From Lentibacillus kapialis (GTDB lineage: Bacteria; Bacillota; Bacilli; Bacillales; Amphibacillaceae), in assembly GCF_014646635.1 (NCBI RefSeq), contig NZ_BMNQ01000009.1:1-64000 (forward strand): DNA of 64,000 nucleotides, given 5' to 3'. A program made the translations under genes and the position numbers. Position 1 is the stretch's first letter. The number at the start of each line of letters is the position of its first letter. The notes beneath the pieces were generated by a model that was given only the letters and a program-made list of their open reading frames with translations, made no database searches and was not told the DNA's origin. Positions 16,672-30,517 of this stretch are shown one piece after another.

Positions 16672-18069
16672 TTAGCCGATGGAACCTTCCATTTCCATTT
16701 TGATCAGGCGGTTCATTTCGACTGCATATTCCATTGGGAGTTCTTTTGTGAATGGCTCAATGAAGCCCATGACAATCATTTCCGTTGCTTCTTCTTCACC
16801 GAGACCTCTACTCATCAGATAGAAGAGCTGTTCTTCGGAAACCTTGGAAACTTTGGCTTCGTGCTCCAATGAAATATTGTCATTATTGATTTCGTTATAT
16901 GGAATGGTATCGGATGTTGACTCGTTATCCATGATTAACGTGTCACATTCAATGTTCGAACGAGCACCGGTTGCTTTGCGTCCGAAATCAACAATTCCAC
17001 GGTACGTAACTTTACCGCCTTGTTTAGAGATTGATTTGGACACGATACTTGATGACGTGTTTGGTGCCAAGTGGTGCATTTTCGCACCTGCATCCTGATG
17101 CTGGCCGCGGCCTGCAATTGCAATGGACAATGTATTGCCGCGTGCACCTTCCCCTTTAAGCCAGATGGATGGGTATTTCATCGTTAACTTCGAACCGATA
17201 TTTCCGTCAATCCATTCCATCGTAGCATTTGCACCTGCTGTTGCACGCTTTGTAACCAGATTATAAACGTTGTTGGCCCAGTTTTGTATAGTTGTATAAC
17301 GGCAGTAAGCATCTTTATGAACGAAAATCTCTACAACCGCACTGTGCAGTGAGTTGGTTGTATAAACCGGTGCTGTACAACCCTCCACATAGTGCACAGA
17401 AGAACCTTCGTCAGCAATGATTAGTGTCCGTTCAAATTGTCCCATGTTTTCCGAGTTAATTCGGAAGTATGCCTGAAGCGGTGTCTTTGCTTCAACACCT
17501 TTTGGAACATAGATGAATGATCCCCCGGACCAGACTGCTGAGTTCAATGCTGCAAACTTATTATCGGATGGCGGGATAACTTTGCCGAAATATTTTTTGA
17601 ACAGTTCTTCGTTTTCCTTAAGGGCAGTGTCTGTATCCTTGAAAATGATACCCAGTTCCTCAAGGTCTTCTTTTAAGCTGTGATAAACAACTTCTGATTC
17701 ATACTGTGCGGATACACCGGCCAAGTATTTCTGCTCAGCTTCCGGGATACCCAATTTATCAAATGTCTGCTTAATTTCATCAGGGACTTCATCCCACGAT
17801 TTACCCTGTCGTTCAGACGGTTTTACATAATAAACAATCTCGTCAAAGTCAAGTTCAGAAAGGTCACCACCCCACTGCGGCATTGGTTTTTGATAGAATT
17901 TCTCCAATGCTTTCAAGCGATAGTCCAGCATCCACTGGGGCTCTTCTTTCATTCTTGAAATTTCTTCAACTACTTCACGTGTCAACCCTTTTCCGGAACG
18001 AAAAACCGAAACGTCTTTATCATGAAAGCCATATTTGTATTCTTCCAAGTCTGGCATTTCTTTTGCCAT
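16672..18069 (-). CDS. sufB: Fe-S cluster scaffold SufB
   Basis: A 465-residue SUF core protein, the last gene of sufCDSUB. The N-terminal start [20 protein letters not shown] and the beta-helix core with [18 protein letters not shown] and [19 protein letters not shown] are diagnostic. SufB with SufC and SufD forms the SufBC2D complex on which [4Fe-4S] clusters are built from SufS/SufU sulfur. Length is normal. GGAGGTATATTC precedes the ATG. The 68 bases between sufU and sufB hold no terminator. Confidence 0.96.
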   Translation of the reverse strand: MAKEMPDLEEYKYGFHDKDVSVFRSGKGLTREVVEEISRMKEEPQWMLDYRLKALEKFYQKPMPQWGGDLSELDFDEIVYYVKPSERQGKSWDEVPDEIKQTFDKLGIPEAEQKYLAGVSAQYESEVVYHSLKEDLEELGIIFKDTDTALKENEELFKKYFGKVIPPSDNKFAALNSAVWSGGSFIYVPKGVEAKTPLQAYFRINSENMGQFERTLIIADEGSSVHYVEGCTAPVYTTNSLHSAVVEIFVHKDAYCRYTTIQNWANNVYNLVTKRATAGANATMEWIDGNIGSKLTMKYPSIWLKGEGARGNTLSIAIAGRGQHQDAGAKMHHLAPNTSSSIVSKSISKQGGKVTYRGIVDFGRKATGARSNIECDTLIMDNESTSDTIPYNEINNDNISLEHEAKVSKVSEEQLFYLMSRGLGEEEATEMIVMGFIEPFTKELPMEYAVEMNRLIKMEMEGSIG

Positions 18070-18137
18070 GAATATACCTCCTTAAAGTAGTCGTTCTTAA
18101 AGTGTTCTTTCTATCCTGTGATCCCAATGTCTGCCTG

Positions 18138-21089
<2,952 letters not shown>

Positions 21090-21107
21090 ATTACCCCTCC
21101 TAGCTTT

Positions 21108-21893
21108 TTAGACTTCTTGCTCGACGTTTTCGTCTTCAATGCCAAGTTCTTGTTTAATCCAGTCATAGCCTTCAGATTCAAGGCGCTCGGCAAGTTCAGG
21201 ACCGCCGGATTTCACAATACGGCCTTGCATCATAACGTGAACGTTGTCCGGTGTGATATAGTTAAGCAAACGCTGATAGTGCGTAATAATCAAACAGCCG
21301 AATTGATCATCACGTAATTTGTTGATTCCTTTTGAAACAACTTTCAGTGCGTCAATGTCCAGTCCGGAGTCAATCTCATCCAGTATGGCAATCTCCGGCT
21401 TCAGTAACATCAATTGCAGAATCTCATTACGCTTTTTTTCACCGCCTGAGAAACCTTCGTTCAAATAACGCTGTGCCATATTTTTGTCAATATCCAAATA
21501 ATCCAGCACATTATCCATCTCTTTGATGAATTTCATCAACGAAATCTCATCGCCTTCTTCACGGCGGGCATTAATGGAAGAGCGCAGGAAATCGGAAGTT
21601 GTGACACCGCTGATTTCACTCGGGTACTGCATGCCTAGAAACAGACCGGCTTTTGCACGTTCATCCACTTCCATGTCCAGAACCTCTTTCCCGTCAAGCA
21701 GGACACTGCCTTCTGTGATTTCATAGCTTGGATGCCCCATAATCGCAGAAGCCAGGGTTGATTTACCTGTTCCGTTCGGCCCCATTACCGCATGGAATTC
21801 GCCGCCTTTTATTGTCAAGTTGACACCCTTTAATATCTTGTTACCTTCAATTTCAACATGAAGATTTTTAATCTCTAGTGTTGAGCCTGCCAT
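21108..21893 (-). CDS. sufC: Fe-S assembly ATPase SufC
   Basis: A 261-residue ABC-type ATPase. Walker A GPNGTGKST, signature FSGGEKKRNE, Walker B EIAILDEIDSGLD and switch His in IITHYQ are all present. SufC drives shape changes in SufBC2D. ATG at 21893 has GGAGGTATCGAT upstream; the frame remains open to 21959 but without a better site. First gene of the suf operon; its promoter lies about 170 bases upstream. Confidence 0.96.
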   Translation of the reverse strand: MAGSTLEIKNLHVEIEGNKILKGVNLTIKGGEFHAVMGPNGTGKSTLASAIMGHPSYEITEGSVLLDGKEVLDMEVDERAKAGLFLGMQYPSEISGVTTSDFLRSSINARREEGDEISLMKFIKEMDNVLDYLDIDKNMAQRYLNEGFSGGEKKRNEILQLMLLKPEIAILDEIDSGLDIDALKVVSKGINKLRDDQFGCLIITHYQRLLNYITPDNVHVMMQGRIVKSGGPELAERLESEGYDWIKQELGIEDENVEQEV

Positions 21894-22064
21894 ATCGATA
21901 CCTCCAATTACTGTTGTTATGCTATTGTTGTAAATGGATATGTCACTATCCATTCTCAATTTATTCTCATTATCATCTTAAATCATTTCGAATGTATTAT
22001 CAACTCTTAGGGAGTCTATCTTATCAGGGATTATTGTATTATCAGCACCAGACTCACAATTTCC

Positions 22065-22093
22065 ATTATAGTACAAACACAAATTTCTGTTAA
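22065..22093 (-). promoter_or_regulatory. Promoter of the suf operon
   Basis: TTAACA (22093..22088), 17 bases, TATAAT (22070..22065). The leader of about 165 bases contains two close GAGAAT copies in an AT-rich stretch (21960-21985 region) that could bind a regulator. Confidence 0.75.
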
Positions 22094-22105
22094 ATACGAT
22101 GAACA

Positions 22106-22133
22106 GCAAAATGCCCGGTTTATGAACCGGACA
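22106..22133 (-). terminator. Terminator of argH
   Basis: On the minus strand TGTCCGGTT pairs with AACCGGGCA (one G-U pair) and is followed by TTTTG. It sits just upstream of the suf promoter. Confidence 0.75.
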
Positions 22134-22144
22134 CTGATGATTGC

Positions 22145-23551
22145 TTATTTGTTTGAATTCAATGCATGCCATTCTTCATTTGTCTTAAGAAGTGCGGCTG
22201 CTTTTTCAAGCTGATTCTTTACACTTTCTTTTGCTGTTCCACCCGGAACCTTCCGGGCATTCACAACTGACTCGGGACTTAGCGCTTTAAAAATATCCGT
22301 TTCAATCAAATCTGAGAACGAGCGGAATTCATCCAGTGATAAATCAAGCAGATACTTGTTTTGATTGAGACAATGCAGCACAATATTTCCGACCGCCTCA
22401 TGGGATTCTCTGAATGTCATTCCCTTGCTGGTCAAATAATCCGCCAAATCAGTCGCATTGGAATAATCCTGCCTGACAGCTTCATACATCTCTGTTTCTT
22501 TAACGTGCATCGTTTCAATCATAGGGGCAAATAGTGCGAGTGCTCCGCGCAACGTTTCCGCAGAATCAAACATTCCTTCTTTATCTTCCTGCATATCTTT
22601 GTTATACGCGAGTGGCAGCCCCTTTAATGTTGTCAGCATTCCGGTCAGGTTGCCGTATACGCGTCCGGTTTTACCGCGTACGAGTTCTGCCACATCCGGA
22701 TTTTTCTTCTGCGGCATCATACTACTTCCCGTACAGAAGGCGTCATCAAGTTCAATAAAATTAAATTCAGCACTTGACCATTGCACCATCTCCTCACACA
22801 ATCGCGACAGATGCATTGCGATCATAGAGGCGTGCGACAGGAAATCAACAACAAAATCTCTGTCACTAACGGCATCCAGACTGTTTTCACAGATACTGTC
22901 AAATTGAAGTTCATCTGCCACATATTGCCGGTCGATCGGAAAAGACGTGCCCGCAAGTGCGCCGGCTCCAAGCGGCATTTTATTAATCCGTTTCAGACTA
23001 TCTGCAAGTCGCTCGGCATCCCGTTGAAACATGAACAAATATGCCAGCATATGATGAGCAAATAAAACAGGCTGGGCCCGTTGTAAATGGGTATAGCCGG
23101 GCAGGAGAGTATCCAGGTTAGCTTCAGCTTGCTTATAAAGTGACTTCTGGACATTTGTAACTAGTTGAACCAGTTCATGAACAACTTCGCGCAAGTACAA
23201 GCGCATATCGAGAGCCACCTGATCGTTCCGGCTTCTTCCTGTATGAAGCTTCCCGCCGACAGATCCGATTTCATCAATCAGCAGTTTCTCGATATTCATA
23301 TGGATATCTTCATGTTCTTCGCTTAACACCGCTTCACCATTTTCTATTTTAGCAGCCACAAATTGCAGTCCTTCAACTATCTTATCCGCATCGTTGTCAG
23401 ATAGGATGTTACATTTTTTGAGCATTCTGACATGCGCAAGGCTTCCCATAATATCGTGCTTCGCCAATTTTTTATCGAAGTGAATGGATGAGGCATACTC
23501 ATCCATTAATTGGTTCGTTGGTTTTGTGAATCGGCCGCCCCATAGTTTCAT
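22145..23551 (-). CDS. argH: Argininosuccinate lyase
   Basis: A 468-residue member of the fumarase/aspartase superfamily that splits argininosuccinate into arginine and fumarate. The signature [12 protein letters not shown] is present with the catalytic Ser, and [15 protein letters not shown] and [13 protein letters not shown] blocks match ArgH. Its start overlaps the end of argG by four bases, so the two are translated together. Normal length. Confidence 0.96.
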   Translation of the reverse strand: MKLWGGRFTKPTNQLMDEYASSIHFDKKLAKHDIMGSLAHVRMLKKCNILSDNDADKIVEGLQFVAAKIENGEAVLSEEHEDIHMNIEKLLIDEIGSVGGKLHTGRSRNDQVALDMRLYLREVVHELVQLVTNVQKSLYKQAEANLDTLLPGYTHLQRAQPVLFAHHMLAYLFMFQRDAERLADSLKRINKMPLGAGALAGTSFPIDRQYVADELQFDSICENSLDAVSDRDFVVDFLSHASMIAMHLSRLCEEMVQWSSAEFNFIELDDAFCTGSSMMPQKKNPDVAELVRGKTGRVYGNLTGMLTTLKGLPLAYNKDMQEDKEGMFDSAETLRGALALFAPMIETMHVKETEMYEAVRQDYSNATDLADYLTSKGMTFRESHEAVGNIVLHCLNQNKYLLDLSLDEFRSFSDLIETDIFKALSPESVVNARKVPGGTAKESVKNQLEKAAALLKTNEEWHALNSNK

Positions 23552-24810
23552 TGACTTTGCGTTTCCTTTTCTGCGCTATCTATCGTGATATCTGCCTGTA
23601 AATGGTCGTCTTTAGACGAGGCATTGACAGACGAATGAACTTTTGTCGGAAGCCCCCATAATTTAATGAACCCATTGGCGGCATCATGATCGAATGCGTC
23701 ATCAGCATTATAGGTTGCCAGATTAAAGTCATAAAGCGACTGCTCTGACTCACGGCCGACAGTATGAACGTGTCCTTTATACAGTTTCAGCTTAACTGTC
23801 CCGGATACATAGTGTTGTGTTTCCGTTACAAATGCTTTAAGAGCATCTGTCAGTGGAGAATACCATAAACCGTCATAGACCGTTTGGGCGAACTTCTGCT
23901 CAACCCCCGGCTTGAAACGGGATGTTTCACGTGTCAATGTCAATGATTCCAGTTCCTGATGGGCTGTTAGCAGCACAGCAGCTGCCGGTGCTTCATAAAT
24001 TTCTCGTGATTTAATGCCGACCAGACGATTTTCCACATGGTCGATTCTTCCGACGCCGTGCTTCCCCGCCATCTCATTTAGCGACAATATCAGTTCATGA
24101 AGCTCAAGTTTTTCACCGTTCAATGAGACTGGTTTGCCTTGTTCGAACGATACCGTAACAAGTTCAGGTTCTTCCGGGGCATCAGTCGGATCAGCCGTCA
24201 GATTATAAGCATCTTTCGGCGGCTCTGCCCAAGGATCCTCTAAAATACCGCACTCGTTGCTGCGTCCCCATAAATTTTCATCGATACTATATGGACTATC
24301 GAAACCGACAGGAACCGGGATGTTGTGCTCTTCAGCAAACGCAATCTCCTCCTCTCTTGACATTGACCACTCGCGTACAGGTGCAACAACATCGAGATTC
24401 GGATTCAAACCAGCGAAAGCAACATCAAACCGCACCTGATCATTACCTTTTCCGGTACAGCCATGAGCAACAGCCGCAGCCCCCTCTTTTTCAGCAATGT
24501 CAACAAGAAGTTTTGCAATCAATGGTCTGGACAGTGCTGAAATGAGTGGATATTTCCCTTCATATAGTAAATTAGCCTGTAATGCGGGCAGTACATATTC
24601 ATTAGCAAAGAGTGATTTAGCATCGATCACATATGATTTCACGGCGCCAACATCAAGCGCCTTCTGTTTAACAAAATCAAGATCTTTTCCTTCTCCAACG
24701 TCGATTGCTGCCGCGATAACATCGTAGTTATATTTATCTTGTAGCCATTTAACCGCAACAGACGTATCAAGCCCTCCGGAATAAGCCAAAACAATCTTCT
24801 CTTTACGCAT
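23548..24810 (-). CDS. argG: Argininosuccinate synthase
   Basis: A 420-residue enzyme joining citrulline and aspartate with ATP. The PP-loop [10 protein letters not shown] at 9-18, [13 protein letters not shown] and [10 protein letters not shown] motifs are intact. The C-terminus is slightly longer than usual. AAGGAGAGGATACC precedes the ATG. Between argF and argG lies repeat element A copy 3, whose hairpin and T-tract would face transcription arriving from argF; argGH may therefore depend on read-through or on an unseen promoter. Confidence 0.96.
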   Translation of the reverse strand: MRKEKIVLAYSGGLDTSVAVKWLQDKYNYDVIAAAIDVGEGKDLDFVKQKALDVGAVKSYVIDAKSLFANEYVLPALQANLLYEGKYPLISALSRPLIAKLLVDIAEKEGAAAVAHGCTGKGNDQVRFDVAFAGLNPNLDVVAPVREWSMSREEEIAFAEEHNIPVPVGFDSPYSIDENLWGRSNECGILEDPWAEPPKDAYNLTADPTDAPEEPELVTVSFEQGKPVSLNGEKLELHELILSLNEMAGKHGVGRIDHVENRLVGIKSREIYEAPAAAVLLTAHQELESLTLTRETSRFKPGVEQKFAQTVYDGLWYSPLTDALKAFVTETQHYVSGTVKLKLYKGHVHTVGRESEQSLYDFNLATYNADDAFDHDAANGFIKLWGLPTKVHSSVNASSKDDHLQADITIDSAEKETQSQ

Positions 24811-24836
24811 GGTATCCTCTCCTTGTCATAACTATT

Positions 24837-24928
24837 TTAGAAAAACTCGGCATTCGCCTCGCCTTATAGCAAATGCCGAAGCTTTTCTTATAAGGTCATC
24901 CATAATTTATACTTTCTGACGTTATAAA
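24837..24928 (+). repeat. Dispersed repeat element A, copy 3, between argF and argG
   Basis: Near-consensus. On the minus strand CGGCATTTGC pairs with GCGAATGCCG and is followed by AGTTTTTC, a terminator-like structure 27 bases before argG. Confidence 0.92.
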
Positions 24929-24951
24929 ATAGCGTTGTATTTTTTTAATAG

Positions 24952-25914
24952 TCAGCCCATTAATGCTGACATCAGTGCTTTCTGAGCGTGCAGTCTGTTT
25001 TCCGCCTGCTGAAAAACAACCGACTGCTTCCCGTCAATGACATCCGCTGTCACTTCTTCGCCGCGGTGAGCCGGCAGACAATGCATAAAGATGGCGTCAT
25101 TGTTTGCCAGCGAACAGAGTTTTTTGTTCACCTGAAAATCGAAAAATGCCTGTTTGCGGTTTCTTTGTTCTTCTTCATGCCCCATGCTAGCCCATACATC
25201 GGTATAAATAACATCTGCCTGCTTCACAGCTGCTTGCGGGTCTGAAGTGATTTCTATATGGCTGTCGGACTGCCTTGCGTTCGACAAAGCTTCTTGGACA
25301 ATGTGAGTGTCCGGCAAATAATCCTCAGGAGCGGCAATACTGACATCCATGCCTGTCATGGCTGCTCCAATGAGCAAGGAATGTGCCATATTATGGCCAT
25401 CACCAATATAGGTGAGTTTTATCCCGTCCAGTCCGCCTTTCACTTCCTGAATTGTCTGCAAGTCAGCAAGCACTTGGCACGGATGATACATATCAGTCAG
25501 CCCATTGATCACCGGAATCGAGGCATTGTCAGCGAATTCTTGTAGGACTTCGTGGGAAAATGTCCTGATCATCATGCCGTCAAGATAACTGGAAAGAACT
25601 TTGGCTGTGTCCGCCATTGTTTCCCCTCTTCCCAGCTGCAGGTTTTCTGAATTAAGAAAAATCCCTGCACCGCCAAGCTGGAATATACCTGTTTCAAATG
25701 AAACCCGGGTCCTGGTCGATGGTTTTTCAAACAGCATGCCAAGTGTTTTTCCCTTCAAGGGTTCCTCATACGCCCCTGATTTGTGCCGTTGTTTCAGTTC
25801 ATCAGCCAATTCGAGTAAATGGGTTAATTCCTGCTTGCTCAAATCAGTAAGCTTTAAAAAGCTACGGCCTTTCAGCTTGTCACCGGTGAATACGGGCTCA
25901 GCTTCTGTTTTCAT
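24952..25914 (-). CDS. argF: Ornithine carbamoyltransferase
   Basis: A 320-residue enzyme making citrulline from ornithine and carbamoyl phosphate. The carbamoyl phosphate motif STRT is at 66-69 (EKPSTRTRVSFE) and the ornithine motif HCLPAHRGEE near the C-terminus. The HPCQVLADLQT block is intact. Its ATG follows the carB stop codon with no gap, so the enzyme that makes carbamoyl phosphate and the one that uses it are co-translated, which commits this carB to arginine synthesis. Confidence 0.95.
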   Translation of the reverse strand: MKTEAEPVFTGDKLKGRSFLKLTDLSKQELTHLLELADELKQRHKSGAYEEPLKGKTLGMLFEKPSTRTRVSFETGIFQLGGAGIFLNSENLQLGRGETMADTAKVLSSYLDGMMIRTFSHEVLQEFADNASIPVINGLTDMYHPCQVLADLQTIQEVKGGLDGIKLTYIGDGHNMAHSLLIGAAMTGMDVSIAAPEDYLPDTHIVQEALSNARQSDSHIEITSDPQAAVKQADVIYTDVWASMGHEEEQRNRKQAFFDFQVNKKLCSLANNDAIFMHCLPAHRGEEVTADVIDGKQSVVFQQAENRLHAQKALMSALMG

Positions 25915-28900
25915 TTACATTGCACGCTCCTTTCGCCGATTCAATTCACGGCTCTCATTCAAATAATCATTCATCGGAACAGGTGCCTCCAGCGTCTGGT
26001 CTGACGCATATAAATAAGCTAGTAATGTGTCAATCGATGTAAGGCATGTTGTATTAACTGTCAAGGCAGCCATTCTAAGCCGGGTATGTTTATCCTTCGT
26101 AAATGACTTTTGTGTATCACAAACTAATGAAAATCCGTTTTGTGAACAAATCGTGCTGGCTTGTGCAGTATCCCAAACCTGATCTGCATGAATGTCATGT
26201 TCACTTAGATAGGCGGCAGTTTCCGGATCGGCAGCTATTTTAACCGGTAAGTCCGAAAGCAATGTCAAAAGCTGTTCGTTTAAATGATCAGTTGAGTGAA
26301 ACGATAAATAAATGGGTTTATTCGCCGTTGTATCAAGAGCGGTATTTTCCATCCAGCCGCACGCTTTTGTCAATGCCTGACCAATGGTTCTCCCCAATCC
26401 GATAGCTTCACCGGTTGACTGCATTTCAGGTCCAAGATAAGGATCAACTCCTGCTAATTTCGTTGAGGAAAAGACCGGCATTTTCACTGCGTAATAAGGT
26501 GTGTCAGCCTGCAGGCCAAGTTTCCACGCTTGCTCTTTAAGCGGCTCACCCATTTGCACGCGCACGGCCAGATCAATCAGCGGGATACCTGTTACTTTAC
26601 TGGCAATTGGTGCTGTCCGTGATGATCGTGGGTTAACCTCCAGCACATATAATTCCCGGCCGTCTTCACTGAGCACGAATTGAAGATTAACCATCCCTTG
26701 CAAGTTCAATTCCTTCGAGATAGATTTTGTATATGACTCAATTTGATGTTTTTGCGGTGTTGAAAGGTCGGGAGCCGGAAATACGGCAATGCTGTCTCCT
26801 GAGTGGGTCCCCGCCCGTTCAATGTGTTGAAAAACACCGGGTATCAGCACATCTTCTCCGTCACAGACAGCATCAATCTCAAATTCCTTTCCCGCAATAA
26901 ACCGATCAATCAATAGCGGAAAAACAGCTGATTCCATTGCGTCTGTTTTCAGTCCGTTCAAGTATGTCATCAATTCCGATTCATTATATAATATCGCCAT
27001 GCCACTTCCACCAATGACGTATGACGGCCGTACCAATACAGGATAGCCTATGTCAGATGCAGATTCGACTGCTTCTGAGAATCTTGATACTGTTTTTCCG
27101 GGTATATGCGGAATTTTCAGCGCGTGCAGGAGCTGGTAGAACTTATCCCGGTCCTCTGTTGCATTAATGGCCGGTAAGGTCGTGCCATAGACATGAACAC
27201 CGTGTTTGTATAATTCCTCTGCAAGATTAACCGCTGTCTGTCCGCCGAACTGTATCACAACACCATCTGCTTTTTCATTCTGAACCACTGCCAAAACATC
27301 TTCAGCATTCAGCGGCTCAAAATAAAGATGATCGGCCATATTGTAATCAGTGCTGACTGTTTCAGGGTTATTATTTATCACAACAGCATTGATATCCTGA
27401 TTCTGCAAAGACTTCGCTGCATGCACCGAACAGTAATCAAACTCGATCCCCTGACCGACCCTGATTGGTCCGGCACCTAAAACTACAACATTTTGACCCT
27501 TCAATGGCTTTGCTTCATTCGTATTACCCCATGTACTGTAAAAATAACCTGTATCTAATGATGCTTCATCTTTACCTGTATCAACTTTTGTATAGATAGG
27601 AGGAGCCATTGTCAGAGAATGTTCCCGGACTGTATCTAATTCTTTGTTGAATAACGAAGCCAGAATCTGATCCGAAAAACCCAACGTTTTGACGCTTAGC
27701 CATTCTTCCCGACTGATTGTATGCCAGCTTTTCTCCTCAAGCTGTTTCTCCATATCCGTTACAGCTTTTATACCGTTCAGGAAAAAACGATTGATACCTG
27801 TCAAACTGTGAATATCATCAAGTGAATAACCTCTTCGCATGGCTTCGGCTGTCACAAACAAGCGATCATCTGTTGCCTGCTCGAGCGCATTTTCAATTGC
27901 TGCTTCTGTCCAATCGGGAAGAAATGGCAGATGATTGATTCCGATATCAAGCGAACGGATAGCTTTATTCAATGCTGCCGGAAAATTGTCAGCTAACGCC
28001 ATCACTTCCCCTGTTGCTTTCATTTGCGTTCCAAGTGTTCGGTCAGCAGTCTTGAATGTATCGAATGGCCAGCGTGGTATTTTGACAGCAATATAATCAA
28101 GCATCGGTTCATATCCCGCATATGTATCAGCGGTGACCGGGTTCTGCAATTCATTGAGATGCCATCCCATAGCAATCTTGGTTGCAATTCGGGCAATCGG
28201 ATAACCGGTTGCTTTTGACGCGAGCGCGCTTGAACGACTGACCCTTGGGTTAACCTCGATAATGACGTACTCATTACTATTCGGGTCCAGAGCAAATTGA
28301 ATATTGCATCCGCCGACAACGCCAATGGCTCGAATCACCTTCAGTGATGCATTTTTAAGCATGTTAAGTTGCTTTTTAGTCAACGTTTGGACAGGCGCAA
28401 CAACAATACTGTCACCTGTATGAATACCAACCGGGTCAACATTTTCCATATCGCATACAATCACACAATCGTCGTTTGCATCCCTGATAACTTCAAATTC
28501 AATTTCTTTCCAGCCCTTTATGCTCTGCTCGACAAGTACCTGGCCAACAGGGCTCATATCAAGACCATGCTGCACAATTGATTTAAGATCGTATTTGCTT
28601 TCAGCGACTCCTCCTCCGGCACCGCCAAGTGTATAAGCCGGTCTGATAATAATCGGGAAGCCAGCTGTCTGTGAAAAGTGAATCGCTTCATTAACTGAAT
28701 GGACTGATAAGCTTTGAGGAACAGGCTCTCCAATTGTATTCATCGTCGTTTTGAAAATATCACGGTCTTCACCTTTTTGAATTGCATCTAAAGAGGTACC
28801 AAGCAGTTCTACTTTATATTCCTCTAATACACCTGCCTCGTATAAAGTTACTGCCATATTCAGACCTGTCTGTCCACCGAGTGTCGGCAATATACCATCC

Positions 28901-29148
28901 GGTTGTTCTTTTTGAATAATCGCAGTAAGTGAATCTGTCGTCAATGGTTCTAAATAGACATGATCAGCCATTGTATGGTCCGTCATGATTGTTGCCGGGT
29001 TATTATTGACGAGAACGACCTCAATACCATCTTCCTTCAATGCCAGGCAAGCTTGTGTGCCGGAATAATCAAATTCAGCTGCCTGACCGATAATAATGGG
29101 ACCCGACCCAACCACCAGAACCTTCCGGATATGCTGTAATGCAGGCAT
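25915..29148 (-). CDS. carB: Carbamoyl phosphate synthase large subunit, arginine-linked
   Basis: A 1077-residue protein with two homologous ATP-grasp halves: first half VVGSGPIIIGQAAEFDYSG, second half VLGAGPIRVGQGIEFDYCS, plus a C-terminal allosteric (MGS-like) domain of about 130 residues. The length is full. ATG at 29148 has GGAGGTGGAGGAACAGT upstream; the frame is open to 29181 without better signals. The small glutaminase subunit gene carA is not next to it: the upstream neighbour is an unrelated hydrolase gene. CarA must be encoded elsewhere. The promoter is well defined. Confidence 0.94.
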   Translation of the reverse strand: MPALQHIRKVLVVGSGPIIIGQAAEFDYSGTQACLALKEDGIEVVLVNNNPATIMTDHTMADHVYLEPLTTDSLTAIIQKEQPDGILPTLGGQTGLNMAVTLYEAGVLEEYKVELLGTSLDAIQKGEDRDIFKTTMNTIGEPVPQSLSVHSVNEAIHFSQTAGFPIIIRPAYTLGGAGGGVAESKYDLKSIVQHGLDMSPVGQVLVEQSIKGWKEIEFEVIRDANDDCVIVCDMENVDPVGIHTGDSIVVAPVQTLTKKQLNMLKNASLKVIRAIGVVGGCNIQFALDPNSNEYVIIEVNPRVSRSSALASKATGYPIARIATKIAMGWHLNELQNPVTADTYAGYEPMLDYIAVKIPRWPFDTFKTADRTLGTQMKATGEVMALADNFPAALNKAIRSLDIGINHLPFLPDWTEAAIENALEQATDDRLFVTAEAMRRGYSLDDIHSLTGINRFFLNGIKAVTDMEKQLEEKSWHTISREEWLSVKTLGFSDQILASLFNKELDTVREHSLTMAPPIYTKVDTGKDEASLDTGYFYSTWGNTNEAKPLKGQNVVVLGAGPIRVGQGIEFDYCSVHAAKSLQNQDINAVVINNNPETVSTDYNMADHLYFEPLNAEDVLAVVQNEKADGVVIQFGGQTAVNLAEELYKHGVHVYGTTLPAINATEDRDKFYQLLHALKIPHIPGKTVSRFSEAVESASDIGYPVLVRPSYVIGGSGMAILYNESELMTYLNGLKTDAMESAVFPLLIDRFIAGKEFEIDAVCDGEDVLIPGVFQHIERAGTHSGDSIAVFPAPDLSTPQKHQIESYTKSISKELNLQGMVNLQFVLSEDGRELYVLEVNPRSSRTAPIASKVTGIPLIDLAVRVQMGEPLKEQAWKLGLQADTPYYAVKMPVFSSTKLAGVDPYLGPEMQSTGEAIGLGRTIGQALTKACGWMENTALDTTANKPIYLSFHSTDHLNEQLLTLLSDLPVKIAADPETAAYLSEHDIHADQVWDTAQASTICSQNGFSLVCDTQKSFTKDKHTRLRMAALTVNTTCLTSIDTLLAYLYASDQTLEAPVPMNDYLNESRELNRRKERAM

Positions 29149-29205
29149 ACTGTTCCTCCACCTCCCTTTCATCTTTAACATGTGCTAGATAAATTGTTGT
29201 GTATT

Positions 29206-29234
29206 ATTATGCAATATAATTTATATTAATGCAA
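29206..29234 (-). promoter_or_regulatory. Promoter of carB-argF with possible ARG box
   Basis: TTGCAT (29234..29229), 17 bases, CATAAT (29211..29206). The region is rich in TGCATTAATA / TGCATAATAA sequence, resembling half-sites bound by Bacillus arginine repressors (AhrC/ArgR). The operator is inferred. Confidence 0.7.
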
Positions 29235-29290
29235 CACCTTATATTAAATTTTTTATTCAAAACGGAAATTTACTATCCGTTTATCAAAAT

Positions 29291-29324
29291 AAAAAAGTGC
29301 GGACCATTATGTTGGTCTGCACTT
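29291..29324 (-). terminator. Terminator of the FAH-family gene
   Basis: AAGTGC(A)GACCA pairs with TGGTC(C)GCACTT on the minus strand, with TTTTTTATTTTG after it. Confidence 0.9.
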
Positions 29325-29349
29325 ATGTTGCTTGCTGGCATGACTGTCT

Positions 29350-30294
29350 TTATTGTATTTTTGCTTTTTCTTTCACTTTATTCTCTATCCTTCCAATGTT
29401 GTCGATCTCTATCGTTACAATATCGCCGTCGTTTACAAATTGCGGTGGTGTCATCCCCATACCAACTCCATCCGGCGTACCCGTCATAATCAAATCACCG
29501 GGGTTCAATGTAACCAAAGACGAAATAAATTCAATCAAAAATGGAATATCAAAGATAAGCTTTTGTGTCGTTGCGGATTGGCGTTCCTCACCATTCACAT
29601 AGGAACGCACTGCTAAGTTCCCGACATCACCCACCTCATCGGGAGTCACAACCCACGGGCCGACAGGTGTTGAGCGGTCCAATGTTTTTCCCTGCAGCCA
29701 CTGTGGTGTCCTTTTTTGCAGGTCACGTGCAGACATGTCGTTGCCGATGGTATAGCCGGCAATATAATCAAATGCTTTGTCACGTCTGACATGTGAAGCT
29801 TCCTTTCCGATGACTGCGATCAGTTCTGCCTCGTAGTCAAGTTTGTTAACAAATTTTGGCTTTTCGATCACATCTTCAGGTCCGATCAATGCATTTGCAA
29901 ATTTGGCAAACAATACCGGATAGTCCGGTACATTGCTGTCCATTTCGGCTGCATGCGCTGCATAATTTTTGCCGACACATATAATTTTCCCCGGAGATGA
30001 GAGAGGGGTGAAGAGATACACTTGATCGCGGCTGAAGCTAATATCATCTACACGATTATATTTGGCATATATCAGTACATCTTGAGCCTGTTCAATCATC
30101 CGAGAGCCTGCTGTGAAAAATTGCATCGGATCTGCCGGGAAAAATCTGTCTGCGGTATTTGCAGCATCATTGTCGTTATTAGCATGCTTAAATTTTTTCC
30201 AGGCTTTCTGAAGATCAATAATCTTTTCTCCATGTAAGAAGCCCATCCGTGATGGTCCGGGATTACCTTTTATACGGTAGCTTAATAATCTCAA
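29350..30294 (-). CDS. Fumarylacetoacetate hydrolase family protein (YisK-like)
   Basis: A 314-residue protein with an N-terminal extension of about 95 residues and a catalytic FAH domain (about 100-305). The metal-binding residues fall in LDYEAELIAVIG (two Glu) and IGNDMSARDLQ (Asp). The block GSWVV/TGTPDGVGMGM seen in acylpyruvate hydrolases is present as GPWVV and TGTPDGVGMGM. Members cleave or decarboxylate beta-keto acids; B. subtilis YisK is an oxaloacetate decarboxylase. The substrate here is unknown. A single gene with its own terminator. Confidence 0.88.
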   Translation of the reverse strand: MRLLSYRIKGNPGPSRMGFLHGEKIIDLQKAWKKFKHANNDNDAANTADRFFPADPMQFFTAGSRMIEQAQDVLIYAKYNRVDDISFSRDQVYLFTPLSSPGKIICVGKNYAAHAAEMDSNVPDYPVLFAKFANALIGPEDVIEKPKFVNKLDYEAELIAVIGKEASHVRRDKAFDYIAGYTIGNDMSARDLQKRTPQWLQGKTLDRSTPVGPWVVTPDEVGDVGNLAVRSYVNGEERQSATTQKLIFDIPFLIEFISSLVTLNPGDLIMTGTPDGVGMGMTPPQFVNDGDIVTIEIDNIGRIENKVKEKAKIQ

Positions 30295-30474
30295 ACAATG
30301 TACCTCCCTTAATACTAACGATTATATATATATTCGACTCTTTTCACCATATTCCTTGTTTGGAACATTAATTTTCATACTAATTTTCTTTTTTTGAGAA
30401 AATCGGAACTTGAATACAGAAACATCGGCGGCCAATCGCTCGCTTAAAATAAAGTCACAACCAATAACATATTA

Positions 30475-30515
30475 AAATCCGGCACCCCTCTGCAGCAGGA
30501 GTACCGGATTATGTC
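30475..30515 (-). terminator. Terminator of the 68-residue gene
   Basis: AATCCGG with TACTCC pairs with GGGGTG and CCGGATT on the minus strand (several G-U pairs), followed by TTTAAT. Confidence 0.8.
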
Positions 30516-30517
30516 TA

